64,000 nucleotides of DNA from Euonymus europaeus (taxonomy: Eukaryota; Streptophyta; Magnoliopsida; Celastrales; Celastraceae), in contig OY756966.1 of NCBI GenBank assembly GCA_963580455.1, positions 16,929,001 through 16,993,000 on the forward strand. The letters run 5' to 3'. This document shows, piece by piece, positions 12,644 to 26,167 of this stretch. The first letter of the stretch is position 1, and each line of letters begins with the position of its first letter. The position numbers and the translations under genes are program-made. A model generated the notes under the pieces. That model did no database searches. It worked only from the letters and a program-made list of their open reading frames with translations, and had not been told where the DNA came from.

Positions 12644-13791
12644 TAAATTATTTCAATGCCAAAACACCAACTTTCGATGACAAATGGACAAAACCGTTAA
12701 AAGCTCCTCCATAGAGAGAGTTGAGCAACTACGGACTATCAAAGTTGCTCGAGATAGACCTTTAATTGTTCTTCTATGTCAAATTTAACGAGTATAAGCT
12801 TCCTACGTTATTTCAATGCCAAAACACCAACTATCTATGACAAATAGACAAAACCGTTAAAAGCTCCTCCATAGAGAGAGTTGAGCAACTACGGACTATC
12901 GAAGTTGCTCGGGATAGACTTTTAATTGTTCTTCTATGTCAAATTTTACGAGTATAAGCTTCCTACATTATTTCAATGCCAAAACAACAACTTTCTATGA
13001 CAAATGGACAAAACCGTTAAAAGCTCCTCCATAGAGAGAGTGGAGCAACTTCGGACTATCAAAATTGCTCGGGATAGACTTTTTATTGTTCTTCTATGTC
13101 AACTTTTATGAGTATAAGCTTCCTACATTATTTCGATGCCAAAACAAAAACTTTCTATGACAAATAGGCAAAATCGTTAAAAGCTCCTCCATAGAGAGAG
13201 TTGAGCAACTTCAGACTATCAAACCTGCTCGGGATAGACTTTTTATTGTTCTTCTATGTCAACTTTTACGAGTATAAGCTTCCTACATTATTTCCATGCC
13301 AAAACAACAACTTTCTATGACAAATGGACAAAACCGTTAAAAGCTCCTACATAGAGAGAGTTGAGCAACTACGGACTAACAAAGTTGCACGGGATAGACT
13401 TTTAATTGTTCTTCTATGTCAAATTTAACGAGTATAAGCTTCCTACATTATTTCAATGCCAAAACACCAACTTTCTATGACAAATGGACAAAACCGTTAA
13501 AAGCTCCTCCATAGAGAGAGTGGAGCAACTTCGGACTATCAAACCTGCTCGGGATAGACTTTTTATTGTTCTTCTATGTCAACTTTTACGAGTATAAGCT
13601 TCCTACATTATTTCGATGCCAAAACAACAACTTTCTATGACAAATGGACAAAACCGTTAAAAGCTCCTCCATAGAGAGAGTTGAGCAAAAGCTCCTCCAT
13701 AGAGAGAGTGGAGCAACTTCGGACTATCAAAATTGCTCGGGATAGACTTTTTGTTGTTTTTCTATGTCAACTTTTACGAGTATAAGCTTCC
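12644..13791. repeat. Higher-order unit starting CTAAATTATTT, 7 monomers
   Basis: This is a third consecutive copy (1,148 bp) of the series at 10,217, ending in a 188-bp monomer (13,604). The tail of that last monomer reads TTTTTGTTGTTTTTC instead of the TTTTTATTGTTCTTC seen in the other 188-bp monomers. It is therefore a hybrid joining this series to segmental copy c on its right. Confidence 0.78.
13604..13791. repeat. 188-bp monomer with 28-bp internal duplication, hybrid tail
   Basis: The 28-bp segment lies at 13,659-13,686 and 13,687-13,714. The head matches the 188-bp monomer at 11,177, but the tail (TTTTTGTTGTTTTTC) matches a different monomer type, so a crossover joined the two downstream of the duplication. 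Confidence 0.93.
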
Positions 13792-16087
13792 TACATTATT
13801 TCGATGCCAAAACACCAACTTTCTATGACAAATAGACAAAACCGTTAAAAGCTCCTCCATAGAGAGAGTTAAGCAACTTCGGACTATCAATGCTGCTCGG
13901 GATAGACTTTTTATTGTTCTTCTATGTCAAATTTTACGAGTATAAGCTTCCTACATTATTTCGATGCCAAAACACCTACTTTCCATGACAAATGGACAAA
14001 ACCGTTAAAAGCTCCTCCATAGAGAGAGTTGAGCAACTTCGAACAATCAAAACTGCTCGGGATAGACTTTTTATTGTTCTTCTATGTCAACTTTTACGAG
14101 TATAAGCTTCTTACATTATTTTGATGCCAAAACACCAACTTTCTATGACAAATAGACAAAACCGTTAAAAGCTCCTCCATAGAGAGAGTTGAGCAACTTC
14201 GGACTATCAATGTTGCTCGTGATAGACTTTTTGTTGTTCTTCTATGTCAACTTTTACGAGTATAAGCTTCCCACATTATTTCGATGCCAAAACACCAACT
14301 TTCCATGACAAATGGACAAAACCGTTAAAACCTCCTCCATAGATAGAGTTGAGCAACTTCGAACTATCAAAGTTGCTCGGGATAGACTTTTTTTTGTTTT
14401 TCTATGTCAAATTTTACGAGTATAAGCTTCTTACATTATTTCGATGCCAAAACACCAACTTTCTATGACAAATCGACAAAACCGTTAAAAGCTCCTCCAT
14501 AGAGAGAGTTGAGCAACTACGGACTATCAAAATTGCTCGGGATAGACTTTTTATTGTTCTTCTATGTCAAATTTTACGAGTATAAGCTTCCTACATTATT
14601 TCGATGCCAAAACACCAACTTTCGATGACAAATGAACAAAACCGTTAAAAGCTCCTCCATAGAGAGAGTTGAGCAACTACGGACTATCAAAGTTGCTCGG
14701 GATAGACTTTTAATTGTTCTTCTATGTCAAATTTAACGAGTATAAGCTTCCTATATTATTTCAATGACAAAACACCAACTTTCCATGACAAATAGACAAA
14801 ACCGTTAAAAGCTCCTCCATAGAGAGAGTTGAGCAACTACGGACTATCAAAGTTGCTCGGGATAGACTTTTAATTGTTCTTCTATGTCAAATTTTATGAG
14901 TATAAGCTTCCTACATTATTTCAATGCCAAAACAACAACTTTCTATGACAAATGGACAAAACCGTTAAAAGCTCCTCCATAGAGAGAGTTGAGCAACTTC
15001 GGACTATCAAATCTGCTCGGGATAGTCTTTTTATTGTTCTTCTATGTCAACTATTACGAGTATAAGCTTCCTACATTATTTCGATGCCAAAACAACAACA
15101 TTCTATGACAAATAGAAAAAATCGTTAAAAGCTCCTCCATGGAGAGAGTTGAGCAGCTTCGGACTATCAAACCTGCTCGGGATAGACTTTTTATTGTTCT
15201 TCTATGTCAACTTTTATGAGTATAAGCTTCCTACATTATTTCGATGCCAAAACAACAACTTTGTATGACAAATGGACAAAACCGTTAAAAGCTCCTGTAT
15301 AGAGAGAGTGGAGCAACTTTGGATTATCAAACCTGCTCGGGATAGACTTTTTATTGTTCTTCAATGTCAAATTTTATGAGTATAAGCTTCCTACATTATT
15401 TCGATGCCAAAACACCAACTTTCTATGACAAATAGATAAAATCGTTAAAAGCTCCACCATAGAAAGAGTTGAGCAACTTCGGACTATCAAAATTGCTCGG
15501 GATAGACTTTTTATTGTTCTTCTATGTCAAATTTTACGAGTTTAAACTTCCTACATTATTTCGATGCCAAAACACCAACATTCTATGACAAATGGACAAA
15601 ATCGTTAAAAGCTCCTACATAGGGAGAGTTGAGCAAAAGCTCCTCCATAGAGAGAGTTGAGCAAAAGCTCCTCCATAGAGAGAGTGGAGCAACTTCGGAC
15701 TATCAAAATTGCTCGGGATAGACTTTTTATTGTTCTTCTATGTCAACTTTTACGAGTATAAGCTTCCTACATTATTTCGATGCCAAAACAACAACTTTCT
15801 ATGACAAATAGACAAAATCGTTAAAAGCTCCTCCATAGAGAGAGTTGAGCAACTTCAGACTATCAAACCTGCTCGGGATAGACTTTTTATTGTTCTTCTA
15901 TGTCAACTTTTACGAGTATAAGCTTCTTACATTATTTCGATGCCAAAACAACAACTTTCTATGACAAATCGACAAAACCGTTAAAAGCTCCTTCACAGAG
16001 AGAGTTGATCAACTACGGACTATAAAAATTGCTCGGGATAGACTTTTTATTGTTCTTCTATGTCAAATTTTAGGAGTATAAGCTTCC
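13792..16087. repeat. Domain A segmental copy c
   Basis: From 14,272 this block matches 8,401 onward at a constant offset of 5,871 bp, including the CCATGGAGAG monomer (15,072 and 9,201), the CTGCTCGGGATAGTC monomer (14,912 and 9,041) and the 216-bp monomer (15,552 and 9,681). Left of 14,272 the offset is 5,711 bp because this copy has one more monomer (14,112). It is the only one of the three copies that keeps both the 14,112-type and the 14,272-type monomers side by side, so its order is probably nearest to the ancestral one. Confidence 0.78.
15552..15767. repeat. 216-bp monomer with 28-bp segment in triplicate
   Basis: Copies lie at 15,607-15,634, 15,635-15,662 and 15,663-15,690. The monomer is the partner of the one at 9,681 (offset 5,871 bp) and has the same variants, including CTACATAGGGAG in the first copy. 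It is the last internal 28-bp amplification in the window. Confidence 0.95.
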
Positions 16088-16887
16088 TACATTATTTCGA
16101 TGCCAAAACACCAACTTTCGATGACAAATGAACAAAACCGTTAAAAGCTCCTCCATAGAGAGAGTTGAGCAACTACGGACTATCAAAGTTGCTCGGGATA
16201 GACTTTTAATTGTTCTTCTATGTCAAATTTAACGAGTATAAGCTTCCTATATTATTTCAATGACAAAACACCAACTTTCCATGACAAATAGACAAAACCG
16301 TTAAAAGCTCCTCCATAGAGAGAGTTGAGCAACTTCGGACTATCAATGTTGCTCGTGATAGACTTTTTGTTGTTCTTCTATGTCAAATTTTAGGAGTATA
16401 AGCTTCCTACATTATTTCGACGCTAAAACACCAACTTTCTATGACAAATAGACAAAATCGTTAAAAGCTCCTCCATAGAGAGAGTTGAGGAACTTCGGAC
16501 TATCAAACCTGCTCGGGATAGACTTTTTATTGTTCTTCTATGTCAACTTTTACGAGTATAAGCTTCCTACATTATTTCGATGCCAAAACAACAACTTTCT
16601 ATGACAAATGGACAAAACCGTTAAAAGCTCCTCCATAGAAAGAGTTGAGCAACTTCGAACTATCAAACCTGCTGGGGATAGACTTTTTATTGTTCTTCTA
16701 TGTCAACTTTTACGAGTATAAGCTTCCTACATTATTTCGATGCCAAAACAACAACTTTCTATGACAAATAGACAAAATCGTTAAAAGCTCCTCCATAGAG
16801 AGAATTGAGCAACTTCGGACTATCAAAGTTGCTCAGGATAGACTTTTTGTTGTTCTTCTATGTCAACTTTTACGAGTACAAGCTTCC

Positions 16888-19800
16888 TACATTATTTCGA
16901 TGCCAAAACACCAACTTTCTATGACAAATGGACAAAACCGTTAAAAGCTCCTCCATAGAGAGAGTTGAACAACTTCGAACTATCAAAATTGCTCGGGATA
17001 GACTTTTTATTGTTCTTCTATGTAAAAGTTTACGAGTATAAGCTTCCTATGTTATTTCGATGCCAAAACACCAACTTTCTATGACAAATGGACAAAACCG
17101 TTAAAAGCTCCTCCATAGAGAGAGTCGAGCAACTTCGGACTATCAAACCTGCTCGGGATGGACTTTTTATTGTTCTTTTATGTCAAATTTTACGAGTATA
17201 AGCTTCCTACATTATTTCGATGCCAAAACACCAACTTTCTATGACAAATAGACACAATCGTTAAAAGCTCCTCCATAGAGAGAGTCGAGCAACTTCGGAC
17301 TATCAAAGTTGCTCAGGATAGACATTTTATTGTTCTTCTATGTCAACTTTTACGAGTATAAGCTTCCTACATTATTTCGATGCCAAAACACCAACTTTCC
17401 ATGACAAATGGACAAAACCGTTAAAAGCTCCTCCATAGATAGAGTTGAGCAACTTCGAACTATCAAAGTTGCTCGGCATAGACTTTTTATTGTTCTTCTA
17501 TGTCAACTTTTATGAGTATAAGCTTGTTACACTATTTCGATGACAAAACACCAACTTTCTATGACAAATCGACAAAACCGTTAAAAGCTCCTCCATAGAG
17601 AGAGTTGAGCAACTTCGGACTATCAAAATTGCTCGGGATAGAATTTTTATTGTTCTTCTATGTCAAATTTTACGAGTATAAGCTTCCTACATTATTTCGA
17701 TGCCAAAACACCAACTTTCGATGACAAATGGACAAAACAGTTAAAAGCTCCTCCATAGAGAGAGTTGAGCAACTACGGACTATCAAAGTTGCTCGGGATA
17801 GACCTTTTATTGTTCTTCTATGTCAAATTCTACGAGTATAAGCTTGTTACACTATTTCGATGCCAAAACACCAACTTTCTATGACAAATCGACAAAACCG
17901 TTAAAAGCTCCTCCATAGAGAGAGTTGAGCAACTACGGACTATAAAAATTGCTCGGGATAGACTTTTTATTGTTCTTCTATGTCAAATTTTATGAGTATA
18001 AGCTTCCTACATTATTTCGACGCTAAAACACCAACTTTCTTTGACAAATAGACAAAATCGTTAAAAGCTCCTCCATAGAGAGAGTTGAGCAACTTCGGAC
18101 TATCAAACCTGCTCGGGATAGACTTTTTATTGTTCTTCTATGTCAACTTTTACGAGTATAAGCTTCCTACATTATTTCGATGCCAAAACACCAACTTTCC
18201 ATGACAAATGGACAAAACCGTTAAAAGCTCCTCCATAGAGAGAGTCGAGCAACTTCGAACTTTCAAAATTGCTCCAAATAGACCTTTTATTGTTCTTCTA
18301 TGTCAAATTTTACGAGTATAAGCTTCCTACATTATTTTGATGCCAAAACACCAACTTTCTATGACAAATGGGCAAAACCGTTAAAAGCTCCTCCATAGAG
18401 AGAGTCGAGCAACTTCGGACTATCAAACCTGCTCGGGATAGACTTTTTATTGTTCTTCTATGTCAAATTTTACGAGTATAAGCTTCCTACATTATTTCGA
18501 TGCCAAAACACCAACTTTCTATGACAAATGGGCAAAACCGTTAAAAGCTTCTCCATAGAGAGAGTCGAGCAACCTCGGACTATCAAACCTGCTCGGGATA
18601 GACTTTTTATTGTTCTTCTATGTCAAATTTTACGATTATAAGCTTCCTACATTATTTCGAGGCCAAAACACCAACTTTCAATGACAAATGGGGAAAACCG
18701 TTAAAAGCTTCTCCATAGAGAGAGTCGAGCAACTTCGGACTATCAAACCTGCTCGGGATAGACTTTTTATTGTTCTTCTATGTCAAATTTTACGAGTATA
18801 AGCTTCCTACATTATTTCGATGCGAAAACACCAACTTTCTATGACAAATAGACAAAACCGTTAAAAGCTCCTCCATAGAGAGAGTTGAGCAACTTCGGAC
18901 TATCAAAGTTGCTCGGGATAGACTTTTTGTTGTTTTTCTATGTCAACTTTTACGAGTATAAGCTTCCTACATTATTTCGATGCCAAAACACCAACTTTCT
19001 ATGACAAATGGACAAAACCGTTAAAAGCTCCTCCATATAGAGAGTTGACCAACTTCGAACTATCAAAATTGCTCGGGATAGACTTTTTATTGTTCTTCTA
19101 TGTAAAATTTTACGAGTATAAGCTTCCTACATTATTTCGATGCCAAAACACCAACTTTCTATGACAAATGGACAAAACCGTTAAAAGCTCCTCCATAGAG
19201 AGAGTCGAGCAACTTCGGACTATCAAAGTTGCTCGGGATAGACTTTTTATTGTTCTTCTATGTTAAATTTTACGAGTATATGCTTCCTACATTATTTCGA
19301 TGCCAAAACACCAACTTTCTATGACAAATAGACAAAACCGTTAAAAGCTCCTCCAAAGAGAGAGTTGAGCAACTTCGGACTATCAAAGCTGCTCGTGATA
19401 GACTTTTTGTTGTTCTTTTATGTCAACTTTTATGAGTATAAGCTTCCTTCATTATTTCGATGCCAAAACACCAACTTTCCATGACAAATGGACAAAACCG
19501 TTAAAAGCTCTTCCATAGATAGAGTTGAGCAACTTCGAACTATCAAAGTTGCTCGGAATAGACTTTTTATTTTTCTTCTATGTCAAATTTTACGACTATA
19601 AGCTTCTTACATTATTTCGATGCCAAAACACCAACTTTCTATAACAAATCGACAAAACCGTTAAAAGCTCCTCCATAGATAGAGTTGAGCAACTTCGAAC
19701 TATCAAAGTTGCTCGGGATAGACTTTTTATTTTTCTTCTATGTCAAATTTTACGAGTATAAGCTTCCTACATTATTTCGATGCCAAAACACCAACTTTCC

Positions 19801-19927
19801 AAGACAAATGGACAAAACCGTTAAAAGCTCCTCCATAGATAGAGTTGAGCAACTTCCAACTATCAAAGTTGCTCGGGATAGACTTTTTATTTTTCTTCTA
19901 TGTCAAATTTTACGAGTATAAGCTTCT
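16888..19927. repeat. Satellite stretch with no clear higher-order repeat
   Basis: These are nineteen monomers of exactly 160 bp in which the domain A markers are gone. Monomers with a second HindIII site (AAAAGCTTCTCC, unit positions 58-63) first appear here, from 18,488 onward. I could not find a repeated order of variants of more than two monomers. One monomer, at 18,248, is unusual (CTTTCAAAATTGCTCCAAAT). The stretch contains no gene or foreign sequence. Confidence 0.7.
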
Positions 19928-22007
19928 TACATTATTTCGATGCCAAAACACCAACTTTCTATGACAAATCGACAAAACCGTTAAAAGCTCCTCCATAGAG
20001 AGAGTTGAGCAACTACGGACTATCAAAATTGCTCGGGATAGACTTTTTATTGTTCTTCTATGTCAAATTTTACGAGTATAAATTTCCTACATTATTTCGA
20101 TGCCAAAACACCAACTTTCTATGACAAAAAAATAAAATCGTTAAAAGCTCCACCATAGAAAGAGTTGAGCAACTTCGGACTATCAAAATTGCTCGGGATA
20201 GACTTTTGATTGTTCTTCTATGTCAAATTTTACGAGTATAAGCTTCCTGCATTATTTTGATACCAAAAAACCAACTTTCTATGACAAATAGACAAAACCG
20301 TTAAAAGCTCCTCCATAGAGAGAGTTGAGCAACTTTGGACAATCAAAGTTGCTCGGGATAGACTTTTTAGTGTTCTTCTATGTCAAATTTTATGAGTATA
20401 AGCTTCCTACATTATTTCGATGCCAAAACACCGACATTCCATGACAAATGGACAAAATCGTTAAAAGCTCCTCCATAGAGAGAGTTGAGCAACTTCAAAC
20501 TATCAAAATTGCCCGAGATAGACTTTTTATTGTTCTTCTATGTCAAATTTTACGAGTATAAGCTTCGTACATTATTCCGATGCCAAAACACCAACTTTTT
20601 ATGACAAATGGACAAAACCGTTAAAAGCTCCTCCATAGAGAGAGTCGAGTAACTTCGGACTATCAAAGTTGCTCGGGATAGACTTTTTATTGTTCTTCTA
20701 TGTCAAATTTTACGAGTATACGCTTCCTGCATTATTTTGAAGCCAAAACACCAAGTTTCTATGACAAATAGACAAAACCGTTAAAAGCTCCTCCATAGAG
20801 AGAGTTGAGCAACTTCGGACAATCAAAGTTGCTCGGGATAGACTTTTTATTGTTCTTCTATGTAAAATTTTAAGAGTATAAGCTTCCTACATTATTTCGA
20901 TGCCAAAAGACCAACTTTCTATCACAAATGGGCAAAACCGTTAAAAGCTTCTCCATAGAGAGAGTCGAGCAACCTCGGACTATCAAACCTGCTCGGGATA
21001 GACATTTTATTGTTCTTCTATGTCAAATTTTACGAGTATAAGCTTCCTACATTATTTCGATGCCAAAACACCAACTTTCTATGACAAATGGGCAAAACCG
21101 TTAAAAGCTTCTCTATAGAGAGAGTCGAGCAACTTCGGACTATCAAACCTGCTCGGGATAGACTTTTTATTGTTCTTCTATGTCAAATTTTTCGAGTATA
21201 AGCTTCCTATATTATTTCGATGCCAAAACACCAACTTTCTATGACAAATGGGCAAAACCGTTAAAAGCTTCTCCATAGAGAGAGTCGAGCAACCTCGGAC
21301 TATCAAACCTGCTCGGGATAGACTTTTTATTGTTCTTCTATGTCAAATTTTACGAGTATAAGCTTCCTACATTATTTCGATGCCAAAACACCAACTTTCT
21401 ATGACAAATGGGCAAAACCGTTAAAAGCTTCTCCATAGTGAGAGTCGAGCAACTTCGGACTATCAAACCTGCTCAGGATAGACTTTTTATTGTTCTTCTA
21501 TGTCAAATTTTACTAGTATAAGTTTCCTACATTATTTCGATGCCAAAACACCAACTTTCTATGACAAATATACAAAACCGTTAAAAGCTCCTCCATAGAG
21601 AGAGTTGAGCAACTTCGGACTATCAAAGTTGCTCGGGATAGACTTTTTATTTTTCTTCTATGTCAAATTTTACGAGTATAAGCTTCCTACATTATTTCGA
21701 TGACAAAACACCAACTTTCCATGACAAATGTACAAAACCGTTAAAAGCTCCTCCATAGATAGAGTTGAGGAACTTCGAACTATCAAAGTTGCTCGGGATA
21801 GACTTTTTATTTTTCTTCTATGTAAAATTTTACGAGTATAAGCTTCCTACATTATTTCGATGCCAAAACACCAACTTTCTATGACAAATAGACAAAACCG
21901 TTAAAAGCTCCTCCATAGAGAGAGTTGAGGAACTTCGAACTATCAAAGTTGCTCGGGATAGACTTTTTATTTTTCTTCTATGTAAAATTTTACGAGTATA
22001 AGCTTCC

Positions 22008-23767
22008 TACATTATTTCGATGCCAAAACACCAACTTTCTATGACAAATGGACAAAACCGTTAAAAGCTCCTCCATAGAGAGAGTCGATCAACTTCGGAC
22101 TATCAAAGTCGCTTGGGATAGACTTTTTATTGTTCTTCTATGTCAAATTTTACTAGTATAAGCTTCCTACATTATTTCGATGCCAAAACACCAACTTTCT
22201 ATGACAAATGGGCAAAACCGTTAAAAGCTTCTCCGTAGAGAGAGTCGAGCAACCTCGGACTATCAAACCTGCTCGGGATAGACTTTTTATTGTTCTTCTA
22301 TGTAAAATTTTACGAGTATAAGCTTCCTACATTATTTCGATGCCAAAACACCAACTTTCTATGACAAATGGGCAAAACCGTTAAAAGCTTCTCCATAGAG
22401 AGAGTCGAGCAACTTCGGACTATCAAACCTGCTCAGGATAGACTTTTTATTGTTCTTCTATGTCAAATTTTACTAGTATAAGTTTCCTACATTATTTCGA
22501 TGCCAAAACACCAAATTTCTATGACAAATAGACAAAACCGTTAAAAGCTCCTCCATAGAGAGAGTTGAGCAACTTCGGACTATCAAAGTTGCTCGGGATA
22601 GACTTTTTGTTGTTTTTCTATGTCAACTTTTACGAGTATAAGCTTCCTACATTATTTCGATGCCAAAACACCAACTTTCTATGACAAATGGACAAAACCG
22701 TTAAAAGCTCCTCCATAGAGAGAGTGGAGCAACTTCGAACTATCAAAATTGCTCGGGATAGACTTTTTATTGTTCTTCTATGTAAAATTTTACGAGTATA
22801 AGCTTCCTACATTATTTCGATGCCAAAACACCAACTTTCTATGACAAATGGACAAAACCGTTAAAAGCTCCTCCATAGAGAGAGTCGAGCAACTTCGGAC
22901 TATCAAAGTTGCTCGGGATAGACTTTTTGTTGTTTTTCTATGTCAACTTTTACGAGTATAAGCTTCCTACATTATTTCGATGCCAAAACACCAACTTTCT
23001 ATGACAAATGGACAAAACCGTTAAAAGCTCCTCCATAGAGAGAGTCGATCAACTTCGGACTATCAAAGTCGCTTGGGATAGACTTTTTATTGTTCTTCTA
23101 TGTCAAATTTTACTAGTATAAGCTTCCTACATTATTTCGATGCCAAAACACCAACTTTCTATGACAAATGGGCAAAACCGTTAAAAGCTTCTCCATAGAG
23201 AGAGTCGAGCAACCTCGGACTATCAAACCTGCTCGGGATAGACTTTTTATTGTTCTTCTATGTCAAATTTTACGAGTATAAGCTTCCTACATTATTTCGA
23301 TGCCAAAACACCAACTTTCTATGACAAATGGGCAAAACCGTTAAAAGCTTCTCCATAGAGAGAGTCGAGCAACCTCGGACTATCAAACCTGCTCGGGATA
23401 GACTTTTTATTGTTCTTCTATGTCAAATTTTACGAGTATAAGCTTCCTACATTATTTCGATGCCAAAACACCAACTTTCTATGACAAATGGGCAAAACCG
23501 TTAAAAGCTTCTCCATAGAGAGAGTCGAGCAACTTCGGACTATCAAACCTGCTCAGAATAGACTTTTTATTGTTCTTCTATGTCAAATTTTACTAGTATA
23601 AGTTTCCTACATTATTTCGATGCCAAAACACCAACTTTCTATGACAAATAGACAAAACCGTTAAAAGCTCCTCCATAGAGAGAGTTGAGCAACTTCGGAC
23701 TATCAAAGTTGCTCGGGATAGACTTTTTGTTATTTTTCTATGTCAACTTTTACGAGTATAAGCTTCC
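22008..23767. repeat. 1,760-bp higher-order unit (11 monomers), copy 1
   Basis: The unit opens with the AAAGTCGCTTGGG monomer, followed by CTTCTCCGTAGAG, GCTCAGGATAG with TACTAGTATAAGTTT, CCAAATTTCT, GTGGAGC, a TTGTTGTTTTTC monomer, a second AAAGTCGCTTGGG monomer, two CAACCTCGG monomers, GCTCAGAATAG, and TTGTTATTTTTC. Read line by line against 23,768-25,527, I found no difference over all 1,760 bp. Confidence 0.93.
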
Positions 23768-25527
23768 TACATTATTTCGATGCCAAAACACCAACTTTCT
23801 ATGACAAATGGACAAAACCGTTAAAAGCTCCTCCATAGAGAGAGTCGATCAACTTCGGACTATCAAAGTCGCTTGGGATAGACTTTTTATTGTTCTTCTA
23901 TGTCAAATTTTACTAGTATAAGCTTCCTACATTATTTCGATGCCAAAACACCAACTTTCTATGACAAATGGGCAAAACCGTTAAAAGCTTCTCCGTAGAG
24001 AGAGTCGAGCAACCTCGGACTATCAAACCTGCTCGGGATAGACTTTTTATTGTTCTTCTATGTAAAATTTTACGAGTATAAGCTTCCTACATTATTTCGA
24101 TGCCAAAACACCAACTTTCTATGACAAATGGGCAAAACCGTTAAAAGCTTCTCCATAGAGAGAGTCGAGCAACTTCGGACTATCAAACCTGCTCAGGATA
24201 GACTTTTTATTGTTCTTCTATGTCAAATTTTACTAGTATAAGTTTCCTACATTATTTCGATGCCAAAACACCAAATTTCTATGACAAATAGACAAAACCG
24301 TTAAAAGCTCCTCCATAGAGAGAGTTGAGCAACTTCGGACTATCAAAGTTGCTCGGGATAGACTTTTTGTTGTTTTTCTATGTCAACTTTTACGAGTATA
24401 AGCTTCCTACATTATTTCGATGCCAAAACACCAACTTTCTATGACAAATGGACAAAACCGTTAAAAGCTCCTCCATAGAGAGAGTGGAGCAACTTCGAAC
24501 TATCAAAATTGCTCGGGATAGACTTTTTATTGTTCTTCTATGTAAAATTTTACGAGTATAAGCTTCCTACATTATTTCGATGCCAAAACACCAACTTTCT
24601 ATGACAAATGGACAAAACCGTTAAAAGCTCCTCCATAGAGAGAGTCGAGCAACTTCGGACTATCAAAGTTGCTCGGGATAGACTTTTTGTTGTTTTTCTA
24701 TGTCAACTTTTACGAGTATAAGCTTCCTACATTATTTCGATGCCAAAACACCAACTTTCTATGACAAATGGACAAAACCGTTAAAAGCTCCTCCATAGAG
24801 AGAGTCGATCAACTTCGGACTATCAAAGTCGCTTGGGATAGACTTTTTATTGTTCTTCTATGTCAAATTTTACTAGTATAAGCTTCCTACATTATTTCGA
24901 TGCCAAAACACCAACTTTCTATGACAAATGGGCAAAACCGTTAAAAGCTTCTCCATAGAGAGAGTCGAGCAACCTCGGACTATCAAACCTGCTCGGGATA
25001 GACTTTTTATTGTTCTTCTATGTCAAATTTTACGAGTATAAGCTTCCTACATTATTTCGATGCCAAAACACCAACTTTCTATGACAAATGGGCAAAACCG
25101 TTAAAAGCTTCTCCATAGAGAGAGTCGAGCAACCTCGGACTATCAAACCTGCTCGGGATAGACTTTTTATTGTTCTTCTATGTCAAATTTTACGAGTATA
25201 AGCTTCCTACATTATTTCGATGCCAAAACACCAACTTTCTATGACAAATGGGCAAAACCGTTAAAAGCTTCTCCATAGAGAGAGTCGAGCAACTTCGGAC
25301 TATCAAACCTGCTCAGAATAGACTTTTTATTGTTCTTCTATGTCAAATTTTACTAGTATAAGTTTCCTACATTATTTCGATGCCAAAACACCAACTTTCT
25401 ATGACAAATAGACAAAACCGTTAAAAGCTCCTCCATAGAGAGAGTTGAGCAACTTCGGACTATCAAAGTTGCTCGGGATAGACTTTTTGTTATTTTTCTA
25501 TGTCAACTTTTACGAGTATAAGCTTCC
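23768..25527. repeat. 1,760-bp higher-order unit (11 monomers), copy 2
   Basis: This is an apparently perfect direct repeat of 22,008-23,767. The next monomer (25,528) shares the first 80 or so bases of the unit and then departs with GTTGAGCAACTTCGAAC, which places the right edge of the duplication in that shared segment. Perfect identity means very recent amplification or active homogenisation, or an assembly artefact. Confidence 0.93.
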
Positions 25528-26167
25528 TACATTATTTCGATGCCAAAACACCAACTTTCTATGACAAATGGACAAAACCGTTAAAAGCTCCTCCATAGAG
25601 AGAGTTGAGCAACTTCGAACTATCAAAATTGCTCGGGATAGACTTTTTATTGTTCTTCTATGTAAAATTTTACGAGTATAAGCTTCCTACATTATTTCGA
25701 TGCCAAAACACCAACTTTCTATGACAAATGGAAAAAACCGTTAAACGCTCCTCCATAGAGAGAGTCGAGCAACTTCGAACTATCAAAGTTGCTCGGGATA
25801 GACTTTTTATAGTTCTTCTATGTCAAATTTTACGAGTATAAGCTTCCTACATTATTTCGATGCCAAAACACCAACTTTCTATGACAAATAGACAAAACCG
25901 TTAAAAGCTCCTCCATAGAGAGAGTTGAGCAATTTCGGACTATCAAAGCTGCTCGGGATAGACTTTTTGTTGTTCTTCTATGTCAACTTTTATGAGTATA
26001 AGCTTCCTACATTATTTCGATGCCAAAACACCAACTTTCCATGACAAATGGACAAAACCGTTAAAAGCTCTTCCATAGATAGAGTTGAGCAACTTCGAAC
26101 TATCAAAGTTGCTCGGGATAGACTTTTTATTTTTCTTCTATGTCAAATTTTACGACTATAAGCTTCT

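Larger units (their letters stand above)
1..16887. repeat. Satellite domain A (ACAACAAC / TTAATTGTT subfamilies)
   Basis: This domain is recognised by variants that are rare or absent to its right: CAAAACAACAAC near unit position 20, CAACTACGG near 84, ATAGACTTTTAATTG near 111, and AAATTTAACGAG near 138. It also holds all seven monomers with an internal 28-bp duplication and none of the monomers with a second HindIII site. The variants occur in a repeated order, so the domain is a set of segmental copies rather than a random mixture. The last ACAACAAC monomers of the block are at 16,568 and 16,728. The boundary with the next domain is a change in variant set, not a change in sequence type. 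No gene or non-satellite sequence is present. Confidence 0.85.
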
